Positions 56,526-64,000 of a stretch of DNA of 64,000 nucleotides are shown here, one piece after another. The notes beneath the pieces are model-generated. The model was given only the letters and a program-made list of their open reading frames with translations. It was not told the origin of the DNA and made no database searches. The stretch is from Hyphomicrobiales bacterium (GTDB lineage Bacteria; Pseudomonadota; Alphaproteobacteria; Rhizobiales; Beijerinckiaceae), in the NCBI GenBank assembly GCA_019075865.1, contig JAGXAN010000006.1, positions 186,001 through 250,000 of the forward strand. Reading direction: 5' to 3'. Numbering within the stretch: the stretch's first letter is position 1; every line of letters starts with the position of its first letter. A program made the translations under genes and the position numbers.

Positions 56526-57092
56526 ATGTATCGAAATTTCACCCTTTGCCTTGCAATGGCCCTGCCCCTCATGCAGAGCGCGCAGGCGGGCGAAGTCATT
56601 CCCGGCACAGATCCAAAGACGGGCTATCGCATTGGTTATTACGATGGGGATACGCCCAACGTCATACCCGGTGCCACCTTGATACACACGCCGCAAGCCA
56701 AGGAATTGGTCGACAAAGGCGCGGTTTTGATTGATGTTCTGGCTTCAAAAGGCGATGGCCATGATCCGCTGGATGGCACCTGGCCAACATTGCCACCGCG
56801 CACGGAAATCGCTGGAACGACCTGGTTGCCCGATGTCGGCTCCGGGACGATGGACTCCTACCTGAAGCGCTATTTCAAGACCAATCTCGAAAAACTGGCT
56901 GGCCCGCCGCCGGGCAAACCGGTGATTTTTTATTGCCATTCCAAATGCTGGATGGCCTGGAACGCTGGCGTGCGCGCCGCCCGCTGGGGTTACAAACAGG
57001 TCTATTGGTATCCCAGTGGCACGGATGGCTGGTCAAAGGCCAAACTGCCTTTGGTGCCAGCCCAGACCCCGCCCGCCGTCGACATGAACTGA
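56526..57092 (+). CDS. Exported rhodanese-like protein with CHSKCW motif
   Basis: Protein of 188 aa with a signal peptide (MYRNFTLCLAMALPLMQSAQA); the start is ATG 56526, with GGGAGG at 56513-56518. The body matches the family named for PQQ-dependent catabolism (TIGR03865): DVLASKGDG, WLPDVGSGTM, and the rhodanese-like active loop FYCHSKCWMAWNAGVRAARW. Such proteins lie near PQQ-dependent dehydrogenase genes; none is seen here. The two Cys probably form a redox or sulfur-transfer site in the periplasm. Confidence 0.82.
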   Translation: MYRNFTLCLAMALPLMQSAQAGEVIPGTDPKTGYRIGYYDGDTPNVIPGATLIHTPQAKELVDKGAVLIDVLASKGDGHDPLDGTWPTLPPRTEIAGTTWLPDVGSGTMDSYLKRYFKTNLEKLAGPPPGKPVIFYCHSKCWMAWNAGVRAARWGYKQVYWYPSGTDGWSKAKLPLVPAQTPPAVDMN

Positions 57093-57147
57093 CCCGGCCT
57101 TGTAAAGGGAAGCCGCAACACATTGCGGCTCCCATGGCTTTCACATG

Positions 57148-59445
57148 TCAGGCTTGCTTGGCATGAATGGCGGCAAACACCTTGGGCGGTGTCGCCGGCA
57201 TGTCGATGTGCTCGACACCAAACTCCCGCAAGGCATCGACCAGTGCATTCATCACCGCCGGGCACGATGCAATGGACCCAGCTTCGCCTGCGCCCTTCAA
57301 GCCCAATGGATTGGTGGTGGACGGCACGTTCCGCGTTTCGAAGCGGAACGAGGGAATGTCGATGGCACGCGGCATGCTGTAATCCATGAAACTGGCGGTC
57401 AGCAATTGCCCATCGTCGCTGTAAACCGTGCGCTCCAGCAGCGCCTGGCCAATGCCCTGCGCGACGCCGCCATGCACCTGCCCCGCCAACAGAAGCGGGT
57501 TGAGCGTCATGCCAAAATCATCGCAAATGCTGTAGGAAACCACTTGCGCCACGCCGGTCTGCGGATCCACTTCCACTTCCGCGACATGGGTGCCATTGGG
57601 ATAAGTCGCCTCGGGCGGCATGAATTCATCCATGGCTATGCGCTTGTCTGGCGTTGCCGCCGGCAATTTGGCGATTTCACCATAGCTCATGGCACGGTCC
57701 GTGCCGGCGATGCGCACATGCCCGTCGACGATCTCGAGATCGGCAACCGCCGCTTCCAGTTTATCGGACGCCAGTTCTTTCAGCTTCTGCACCAGTTTGG
57801 TGGAAGCCCGATCCACCATTACCGCGCCGACCGGAATCGAGCGCGAACCGCCCGTGCCATTGCCGGTCAACACGCGATCGCTGTCCCCCTGCACCACCCG
57901 CACCTGGTCCACGGACACATCAAGGTGCTGGGCCACAACCTGCGCATAGGCCGTCTCATGGCCCTGCCCATTGGATTGCGTGCCAATCAGCACCGTGAAG
58001 GTGCCATCATCTTCCAGCCGCACCGAGCCTTCCTCGTTGGATCCCCAGGCGGTGCATTCGATATAGCTGGAAAAGCCGATTCCGCGCAGCATACCCTTTG
58101 ACTTGGCCTCGTCCCGACGCGTGGCAAAGCCCGCATAATCAGCCTTGGAAAGCGAATGGCGCATGATCGCTTCAAACTCACCCACATCATAGGTGCGCCC
58201 GGTGCTGGTCTTGAAAGGCATCTGGCTGGGCTTGATGAAATTGCGGGCACGAATTTCCTCGCGCGGCATTTTCAGCCGCGATGCGCATAAATCCACAAGA
58301 CGCTCCAGCACATAGGCCGCCTCTGGCCGCCCGGCACCCCGATAGGCATCCACCGGCACGGTATGCGTAAACACCGCCCGCATCCGCGCATGGAGGGCAG
58401 GTATGTCATAGACGCCCGTCGCCATGGTCGCGCCAAGCCACGGAATATAAGGCGCAAATTGCGACAGATAGGCGCCCATATTCCCCAGAATATCCACCTT
58501 CATCGCCAGGAACCGGCCACTCCTGTCCAAAGCCATGGCGGCCACGGTCACATTGTCGCGACCTTGCGCGTCTGCCATGAAATGTTCGGTGCGGTCGCTG
58601 ACCCAGGCAATTGTCTGGCCCAACCGCTTGGCCGCGCTGAGCAACAGCGGATATTCGCGGAACACAAAGCCCTTGGTGCCAAATCCGCCACCAACGTCCC
58701 GCGTGATCACATGCAGGTCTTTCGGGTCGATTTTCATCACCGTAGCGATCAGGCCGCGCTGGTTATGGACGCCTTGCGTGCCGAGCGTGAACGTATAACG
58801 CTTGGTTGCCGCATCGAAGGAAGCGATGGCGGCACGCGGTTCCATATAATTGGAAACCAGGCGGTTATTGACCACCTCCAGTTCCACCACATGCTCGGCT
58901 TTTGCAAAAATCGCCTCGACGGCGCTCTTGTCGCCCATGGACGTATCGACGGCGACATTGCTGTCAAATTGCGGCCACACCAGCGGCGCACCGGCGGCAA
59001 TCGCTTTTTTCATGTCAACGACCACCGCCCCGCCCTGATAGTCGATCTCGATCGCCTCGACAGCCAGGCGCGCCTGCTCCGCGGTCTCAGCCACAACCAG
59101 CGCAATCGCATCGCCAACGTGGCGCACTTCGCCGCGCGCCAGCAGCGGATAGGGTGGCAAGGACATTTTGGTGCCATCCGTATTTTGCATCGGCGCCAGG
59201 CATGGCAGATCGGCAAATTCTTTGAAATCTTCAGCCGTATAGACCGCCTTCACCCCGGGCATGGCTTTGGCTGCCTGCAAATCCCGAATGGTGAATTTTG
59301 CATTGGCATAGCTGCTGCGCAAAAACACCGCCCGCAACGCGCCCTCGGGGATGTCATCGGCCGTATAATGCCCATGCCCGGAAACCAGCCGCTGGTCTTC
59401 CACACGCCGCACCGCTTGTCCGATCCCAAATTTCACCGGCTTCAT
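57148..59445 (-). CDS. Molybdenum hydroxylase large subunit, CO-dehydrogenase form II (CoxL-like)
   Basis: Protein of 765 aa from ATG 59445 (AAAGGG upstream). Xanthine dehydrogenase-family molybdopterin-binding subunit: GGGFGTKGFVFREYPLLLSA, and the active loop AYRGAGRPEAAYV (about 365-378), which marks form II; the CO-oxidising form I has AYRCSFR. The Mo-site Glu is in GAGEAGSIA near the C-terminus. Form II enzymes mostly oxidise aldehydes, purines or aromatics. The FAD (CoxM) and 2Fe-2S (CoxS) partners and maturation genes are not in the window. Confidence 0.9.
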   Translation of the reverse strand: MKPVKFGIGQAVRRVEDQRLVSGHGHYTADDIPEGALRAVFLRSSYANAKFTIRDLQAAKAMPGVKAVYTAEDFKEFADLPCLAPMQNTDGTKMSLPPYPLLARGEVRHVGDAIALVVAETAEQARLAVEAIEIDYQGGAVVVDMKKAIAAGAPLVWPQFDSNVAVDTSMGDKSAVEAIFAKAEHVVELEVVNNRLVSNYMEPRAAIASFDAATKRYTFTLGTQGVHNQRGLIATVMKIDPKDLHVITRDVGGGFGTKGFVFREYPLLLSAAKRLGQTIAWVSDRTEHFMADAQGRDNVTVAAMALDRSGRFLAMKVDILGNMGAYLSQFAPYIPWLGATMATGVYDIPALHARMRAVFTHTVPVDAYRGAGRPEAAYVLERLVDLCASRLKMPREEIRARNFIKPSQMPFKTSTGRTYDVGEFEAIMRHSLSKADYAGFATRRDEAKSKGMLRGIGFSSYIECTAWGSNEEGSVRLEDDGTFTVLIGTQSNGQGHETAYAQVVAQHLDVSVDQVRVVQGDSDRVLTGNGTGGSRSIPVGAVMVDRASTKLVQKLKELASDKLEAAVADLEIVDGHVRIAGTDRAMSYGEIAKLPAATPDKRIAMDEFMPPEATYPNGTHVAEVEVDPQTGVAQVVSYSICDDFGMTLNPLLLAGQVHGGVAQGIGQALLERTVYSDDGQLLTASFMDYSMPRAIDIPSFRFETRNVPSTTNPLGLKGAGEAGSIASCPAVMNALVDALREFGVEHIDMPATPPKVFAAIHAKQA

Positions 59446-59617
59446 GAAGCACCCTTTCGAACGATGTAAAAAAACCCGGCACAAAATCAAAGCGCTGAGA
59501 CGAGTTATGTGTTTAGCAAATATGGGTCGCAATGGATAGACGACCAGCCCCTCAGGACTGATGGCCTGTCGCCATCACCCATGCGCCACTTGCATGAGTA
59601 AGCGGGCTGCCCGACAC

Positions 59618-59652
59618 AAAAAAGCCGCCCGCAGCCATTGGCAGCGAGCGGC
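59618..59652 (-). terminator. Terminator of the His/Met-repeat gene
   Basis: On the - strand a GC-rich hairpin (59624-59652; outer stem GCCGC/GCGGC with interior mismatches) is followed by six T (59618-59623). It lies about 40 bp after the stop codon of the His/Met-repeat gene. Confidence 0.75.
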
Positions 59653-59689
59653 ACAAAAATGGCCGGCCCAATGGGACCAGCCGCGCGTA

Positions 59690-59950
59690 TCACTTCATGT
59701 GATCATGCATCTTGTGATGCATCATGTGACGATGCATCATACGATCATGACGCATCTCGTGGCGCATGTGATGACGCATCATACGGTCATGATGCATTTC
59801 GTGGCGCATGTGATGACGCATCATGCGATCATGGTGCATTTCGTGATGCATGCGATGATGCATTTCGTGGTGCATGTCCTGCGCATCGGCTGAAGCTGCA
59901 GCAAAAACAAACGCAGGTGCTGCGACTGCCGCAATAAGAATCTTTTTCAT
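59690..59950 (-). CDS. Exported His/Met-repeat peptide, putative metal binder
   Basis: Protein of 86 aa from ATG 59950 with GAGGGAG upstream. A signal peptide (MKKILIAAVAAPAFVFAAAS, cleavage about residue 23) precedes a 62-residue tail with 23 His and 18 Met and almost no hydrophobic residues. It is built on a 14-residue unit, MMRHHMRHEMHHDR, encoded by 42-bp DNA repeats. His plus Met favours copper, silver, nickel or similar soft metals. No aromatic or Cys residues occur after the signal. It has its own terminator and stands alone. I know no named family. Confidence 0.7.
   Translation of the reverse strand: MKKILIAAVAAPAFVFAAASADAQDMHHEMHHRMHHEMHHDRMMRHHMRHEMHHDRMMRHHMRHEMRHDRMMHRHMMHHKMHDHMK
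59716..59841 (-). repeat. 42-bp tandem repeats in the His/Met-repeat gene
   Basis: Units at 59758-59799 and 59800-59841 differ at only about three positions; 59716-59757 is a more diverged third unit. The period is a multiple of three, so copy-number change keeps the frame and changes the number of His/Met units. Confidence 0.9.
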
Positions 59951-60148
59951 TAAAGGCTCCCTCTCAGGAAAATATGGTGCCACACGATTGCAGCACCCCT
60001 TTTGTGAACTGATCGGGAATGAGGTCAACACACGATCGCGTGACCATTCCTTCAGTTAATCCAATCTAGCGAGGTCAAACTGAACCCTGGATTAACCGAA
60101 CCCGTCCCTGAGAGTTGGCTTTGCGCGCGCCGGCCAAAAGGCCCGGCC

Positions 60149-60535
60149 TCAACGCTCGAGCGGTTCGCCAGCCGCCTGCCAAGCCAGCATGCCGCCGCCA
60201 AAGTGGGCGCATACATCCTGCCGGCCAGCAGCCTGTGCCGCCGCCAGTGCCGAAGCCGAGCGCTTGCCAGAGCGGCAATGCAGCACGATCTTTTTGCCCG
60301 AAACAACCGGAATGGCACCGACGTCAAAACGCGACAATGCATTGTGCTTGGCACCACGAATGTGGCCAGAATCCCATTCATTGGCTTCGCGAACGTCGAT
60401 CAACACGATCGATCCATTGGCGAGCCCCGCCTTCAATGTTTTCAGATCCACATCTTCAATAACCGTATTCGTCATTGCCGCTCTATCTCCTTGAATACCC
60501 AAAAGTGTCGCAATCTTTCGCAGCAGGCCTGTCAT
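60149..60535 (-). CDS. Rhodanese-like protein
   Basis: Protein of 128 aa from ATG 60535, with AAGGAG 7 nt upstream, better than the internal ATG 60475. The single rhodanese domain carries IVLIDVREANEWDSGHIRGA, HNALSRFD and the active-site loop VLHCRSGKRSASALAA with the catalytic Cys, then GGGMLAWQAAGEPLER. A short N-terminal helix precedes it. The role would be sulfur transfer or thiol redox; the partner is unknown. Confidence 0.92.
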   Translation of the reverse strand: MTGLLRKIATLLGIQGDRAAMTNTVIEDVDLKTLKAGLANGSIVLIDVREANEWDSGHIRGAKHNALSRFDVGAIPVVSGKKIVLHCRSGKRSASALAAAQAAGRQDVCAHFGGGMLAWQAAGEPLER

Positions 60536-60708
60536 GATTGGCTCCTTCAGCCACGATTGGTATGGTCTTGGAAGCCATTTACCACAATCTTGCGCCACGC
60601 AAAACTCAAATAAAGCGACAACTCGACGCTGCTGATTCAAGAAATTATGGCCAACAACGCCCCGCCCCCTTGACGGGGCGCGTCATTTTCGCCACGAAAC
60701 CTCACTGA

Positions 60709-61773
<1,065 letters not shown>

Positions 61774-61786
61774 GAAATATGACAAC

Positions 61787-61894
61787 GGGCGGCGGCCAAG
61801 GCTGCCGCCCACCCGTCATTGCGAGCCGCGTTTGCGACGAAGCAACCCAGTGGCTTCCGCAGGAGCTGGGTTGTGGTGGGAAGCGCAGAATGAC
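61787..61894 (+). repeat. Nested palindromic intergenic element downstream of ilvC
   Basis: GGGCGGC (61787-61793) pairs with GCCGCCC (61804-61810), a likely ilvC transcript end. Beyond it lies a second structure: GTCATTGCG (61815-61823) opposite CGCAGAATGAC (61884-61894, imperfect), enclosing CAACCCAG (61843-61850) and CTGGGTTG (61866-61873), a perfect 8-bp stem. The GTCATTGCGAG...GAAGCAA pattern recalls dispersed intergenic repeats in many genomes. Confidence 0.55.
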
Positions 61895-61954
61895 AGGCGG
61901 TTGGGTGGCACTGATGCCTGAAATCCAATTCCTGCAGGCTTGGGTTATGAAGCG

Positions 61955-62515
61955 CTAAAAGCCAAGTTTCTTCAGAAATGCTGCAAGATCAGGCTCAACC
62001 GTCATTGCGCGTTGCACGGCAGCATAGTCAAGACACTGCGAGATGGCAAAAGCTGAACTGCCTTTTTCATATTTGGGCCACGCCGTTGTTAGACGCCTTA
62101 GAGCTTCCTGCGATGTATTGGGCTTATGAGTTTGGGCGCCGTCAAAATGGCGCAGCAGAAAAGCTTCGTGGCATGGGTCCTGCCAGACGAGGATAATACC
62201 AGCTTTACCCGCCGCCGCCTCAACAGTCTTTTTACCACCTTCGACTTCACCCACTTTGTCAGTGTCGAGAAAAATCGCACGGGTAAAATAAGCTCCCTTA
62301 CTTGAAGCTCGGGCCTTGTGTTCGGCAATCGCTTTACTGACAATCTGCAACGGATTGCCGCCGCCCGGTTGCAGAACGACAGCATCAATGAATATCGCAA
62401 GGCCCAATTCCTCTGCAAGCCTTTGCAAAAATCCAGCATACCCACGCTCGCTCTCACCCTCGCAACCAATGAACACCCTACGTCTTGGGGCTATGTGCGG
62501 GCGACGCTGACTCAT
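61955..62515 (-). CDS. rloB: RloB-like TOPRIM-fold protein
   Basis: Protein of 186 aa. The N-terminal FIGCEGESERGYAGFL carries the conserved Glu of TOPRIM-type nucleases, and AIFLDTDKVGE holds the DxD metal pair; WQDPCHEAFLLRHF and the KYEKGSSAF region match the RloB/AbiLii family. It overlaps the upstream ATPase gene by 4 bp, so the two are translationally coupled. The pair is a known defence arrangement (AbiL; RloA-RloB found within some type I restriction loci), though no restriction genes are seen here. Confidence 0.85.
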   Translation of the reverse strand: MSQRRPHIAPRRRVFIGCEGESERGYAGFLQRLAEELGLAIFIDAVVLQPGGGNPLQIVSKAIAEHKARASSKGAYFTRAIFLDTDKVGEVEGGKKTVEAAAGKAGIILVWQDPCHEAFLLRHFDGAQTHKPNTSQEALRRLTTAWPKYEKGSSAFAISQCLDYAAVQRAMTVEPDLAAFLKKLGF

Positions 62516-63723
62516 CCGATTTGCGGCACAGCGCCGTAGACACCGCCAAGGTATTTTTTGTAAAAATCCTCACCCCGCCGCGCCCCCTTTACGTCAGCGA
62601 GGCTATAGACAGAGGTCTGCCCTTTACTGTCTTTTTCGCAAAACAGCACTTCTTCCTTGTCGAGTTCATGCAACAATGATGCGTTCTGACAGGTCATCCA
62701 AAGTTGGGCATTATGCGGATTGCGTATCGGATCATGGAACCAGCGCACGACTTCGCTTAATACAAATGGATGGAGGGCTTGGTCGAGTTCGTCAATCACC
62801 GCGATGCCGCCACGCGAAAGCACGACACCTATATAGGGAAATAATTTTACGGCTTGACGCGTTCCGTTACTCTCAAATTGAGATATTATTGGCTGGATGA
62901 GACCTTCATGATGAAACATCATAAATGTTCGATCTTGCGATGTAGTTATTTCTATTTTGTGGATGCCAAGACCAAGAGCGTCGATGTCTTTATTAAGTTG
63001 TACCAAAACACTTGGATTTTTAAGATAAAAATCTACGACTTCGCTAGAAATTGGGGTGTCGTTTTCGAGTGCAATATATGTCAAAATAAGATTAGCTTGA
63101 GATATAAAAAATTGTAAAGCTACGTGACCGACACTTCCTAAAACCGCAATAACGCTGGCATTTCTTGGTAGGCCTAGTTTCAAAAGACTTAGGTAATCAC
63201 GACCAATTACTAAGTCTTTATGGAATTTGACACCCCCCTCGTTGTTTCGCTCAAATATACGTACCTGTCGCTTAGCATGTTGTGGCCAGAATGAAAGGCG
63301 CTCACTTTCAACGATTTGACCAAACTCGTCTGAATGTCCGAGTGTTAGCTCATATTCATAGCGACACTGCTGTGTATCTGCGTCGGCGGTTCGTGTCAGA
63401 TCCTCTGGCCCAGAGAAGTGGACGCAAAAATAGGATGACGAGCGATGCGCTTCATCGTTTAGGAAGCGCAGATGCCAATTCGCGGCCTTCGGATGCGGGG
63501 TTTGAACAAAATTCACTAGAAACTTCAAAGCCAATAGAACATTAGTCTTGCCAGCCGCATTCGCTCCAAAAACTGCCACGACTTTCGGTGCCAGTTCCTT
63601 TGACCCCGGCCACAGCGGGGCGAGGCGGCCATCTTCGTTGCTGGCATTACCGCGCGCGACGAGGTCAATCACTTGACGCTCACGGATTGAATGAAAATTC
63701 TCAATTTCCAAGCGATGCAGCAC
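62512..63723 (-). CDS. rloA: RloA/AbiLi-like AAA ATPase
   Basis: Protein of 403 aa of the OLD/AAA_15 group. IENFHSIRERQVIDL opens it, Walker A is FGANAAGKTNVLLAL (Gly53-Thr60), and GIAVIDELDQALHP is Walker B with the D-loop; LWMTCQNASLLHELDKEEVL follows. The centre (about 150-290) is an insert region without known motifs. It would sense phage or damage and trigger the coupled RloB nuclease. The middle part is AT-richer than the surrounding genes, consistent with acquisition. Confidence 0.87.
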   Translation of the reverse strand: MLHRLEIENFHSIRERQVIDLVARGNASNEDGRLAPLWPGSKELAPKVVAVFGANAAGKTNVLLALKFLVNFVQTPHPKAANWHLRFLNDEAHRSSSYFCVHFSGPEDLTRTADADTQQCRYEYELTLGHSDEFGQIVESERLSFWPQHAKRQVRIFERNNEGGVKFHKDLVIGRDYLSLLKLGLPRNASVIAVLGSVGHVALQFFISQANLILTYIALENDTPISSEVVDFYLKNPSVLVQLNKDIDALGLGIHKIEITTSQDRTFMMFHHEGLIQPIISQFESNGTRQAVKLFPYIGVVLSRGGIAVIDELDQALHPFVLSEVVRWFHDPIRNPHNAQLWMTCQNASLLHELDKEEVLFCEKDSKGQTSVYSLADVKGARRGEDFYKKYLGGVYGAVPQIG

Positions 63724-63986
63724 GCGCGTAACTCCTGTTTACCTGCTTAAGATGATAGCATTAATCAGGGATAACGACAATAATTTGTTGATTTGCCATC
63801 TTCGAACAGAAATATCTCGATTTTAACCCTCCCACGTTTCATCCGCATGGCTATCAGTCGCACCCTATAGCCCACTGACGCATGGGTCTCCCGAAACACC
63901 CGCTTTTACGAAGTCATCACCTTCCGATTTCTTGACGTTTCATGATGCATCATGATAATTTCAGTCGTCAGTGAATGAGGCAAATC
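63724..63986. other. Intergenic region with a promoter for the rightmost gene
   Basis: These 263 bp lie between the divergent rloA start and the gene at 63987. The left half (about 63750-63860) is AT-rich and should hold the rloA promoter. The right half carries a promoter with a palindrome in its spacer (63932-63959). Confidence 0.5.
63932..63959 (+). promoter_or_regulatory. Promoter with a perfect 16-bp palindrome in the spacer
   Basis: TTGACG (63932-63937) and GATAAT (63954-63959) are separated by 16 bp. The spacer is filled by the perfect palindrome TCATGATGCATCATGA (63940-63955), which overlaps the -10 edge, a classic repressor-operator position. It serves the gene that starts at 63987. 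Confidence 0.7.
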
Positions 63987-64000
63987 ATGGCAACAACAGC
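63987..64000 (+). CDS. Start of a gene cut by the window edge
   Basis: ATG 63987 with GAGG at 63977-63980 opens a frame reading MATT before the window ends. The product cannot be named. The palindromic promoter upstream suggests tight regulation, perhaps self-repression. Confidence 0.5.

Noticed and set aside
57148-59445. CO dehydrogenase proper (form I CoxL).
   Set aside because: The active-site loop reads AYRGAGR, the form II version, so carbon monoxide oxidation should not be inferred.
59716-59841. CRISPR-like array at the 42-bp repeats.
   Set aside because: The repeats are directly adjacent with no spacers and encode a His/Met-rich peptide in frame.
60648-60674. Possible leader-peptide attenuator ahead of ilvC (short ORF MANNAPPP followed by a GC hairpin at 60658-60680).
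   Set aside because: The ORF has no Leu, Ile or Val codons and no terminator T-run follows the hairpin, so branched-chain attenuation is not supported.

Overview
The window is GC-rich, gene-dense chromosomal DNA from an alphaproteobacterium, most likely of the Hyphomicrobiales (Rhizobiales). The pointers are a Ros/MucR zinc-finger regulator, a DUF6456 protein, a giant apolipoprotein-like coiled-coil protein resembling the rhizobial growth-pole-ring protein GPR/RgsE, a methylmalonyl-CoA mutase A/B pair, a class I PHA synthase, and a PuuD-type urate oxidation cluster. I cannot name a genus. No rRNA, tRNA or CRISPR array was seen.

Layout. 1-450: 3' end of a TonB-dependent receptor and its terminator. 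450-2700: accessory patch, a DUF2971 gene between two halves of a broken IS1380-type transposase. 2.8-6.9 kb: PHA synthase and small conserved proteins. 7.0-16 kb: MucR, methionine sulfoxide reductase B, oligopeptidase B, a GT17 glycosyltransferase, an Ala/Pro/His-rich membrane protein, Fe superoxide dismutase, a secreted trypsin-like protease, alanine racemase. 15.6-21 kb: radA-cvpA-purF-SDR, then TerC. 21-25 kb: mutA-mutB. 25-34 kb: a DUF2267-like protein, lytic transglycosylase, dapA, ycjX-ycjF, lrgA-lrgB, and a SixA-type phosphatase beside a conserved hypothetical. 34-36 kb: ferredoxin-NADP reductase, 2Fe-2S ferredoxin and an Hpt protein. 36.6-42 kb: the GPR-like giant. 42-46.7 kb: two divergent urate-degradation operons. 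46.7-50.4 kb: an Mla/MCE lipid-transport operon. 50.5-54 kb: PilZ protein, dipeptide epimerase, XRE-cupin regulator, EamA exporter. 54.1-56 kb: a metallophosphoesterase-glycosyltransferase pair resembling the PlcP-Agt phospholipid-remodelling operon. 56.5-61.8 kb: a CHSKCW rhodanese-like protein, an orphan CO-dehydrogenase-type molybdenum subunit, a His/Met-repeat exported peptide, a rhodanese and ilvC. 61.9-64 kb: an RloA/RloB (AbiL-like) ATPase-TOPRIM defence pair, then the first codons of a new gene behind a promoter with a perfect palindrome in its spacer.

How the genes work together. MutAB carries propionyl-CoA-derived methylmalonyl-CoA to succinyl-CoA, and PhaC stores hydroxyacyl-CoA as polyester. 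PuuD, UraH and the PuuE-UraD fusion take urate to allantoate; AllE and AllA take ureidoglycine to glyoxylate and urea; the enzyme between them, AllC, is not here. MlaE-F-D plus a lipoprotein, PlcP-Agt and the GPR-like protein all concern the envelope. The accessory parts are the IS1380/DUF2971 patch and the RloAB pair; most of the rest looks like stable core genome. The best candidates for less-described biology are the His/Met-repeat peptide, the circularly permuted IS1380 patch, the GPR-like protein with its 120-bp internal duplication, the RloAB pair, and the operator-bearing promoter at the right edge.
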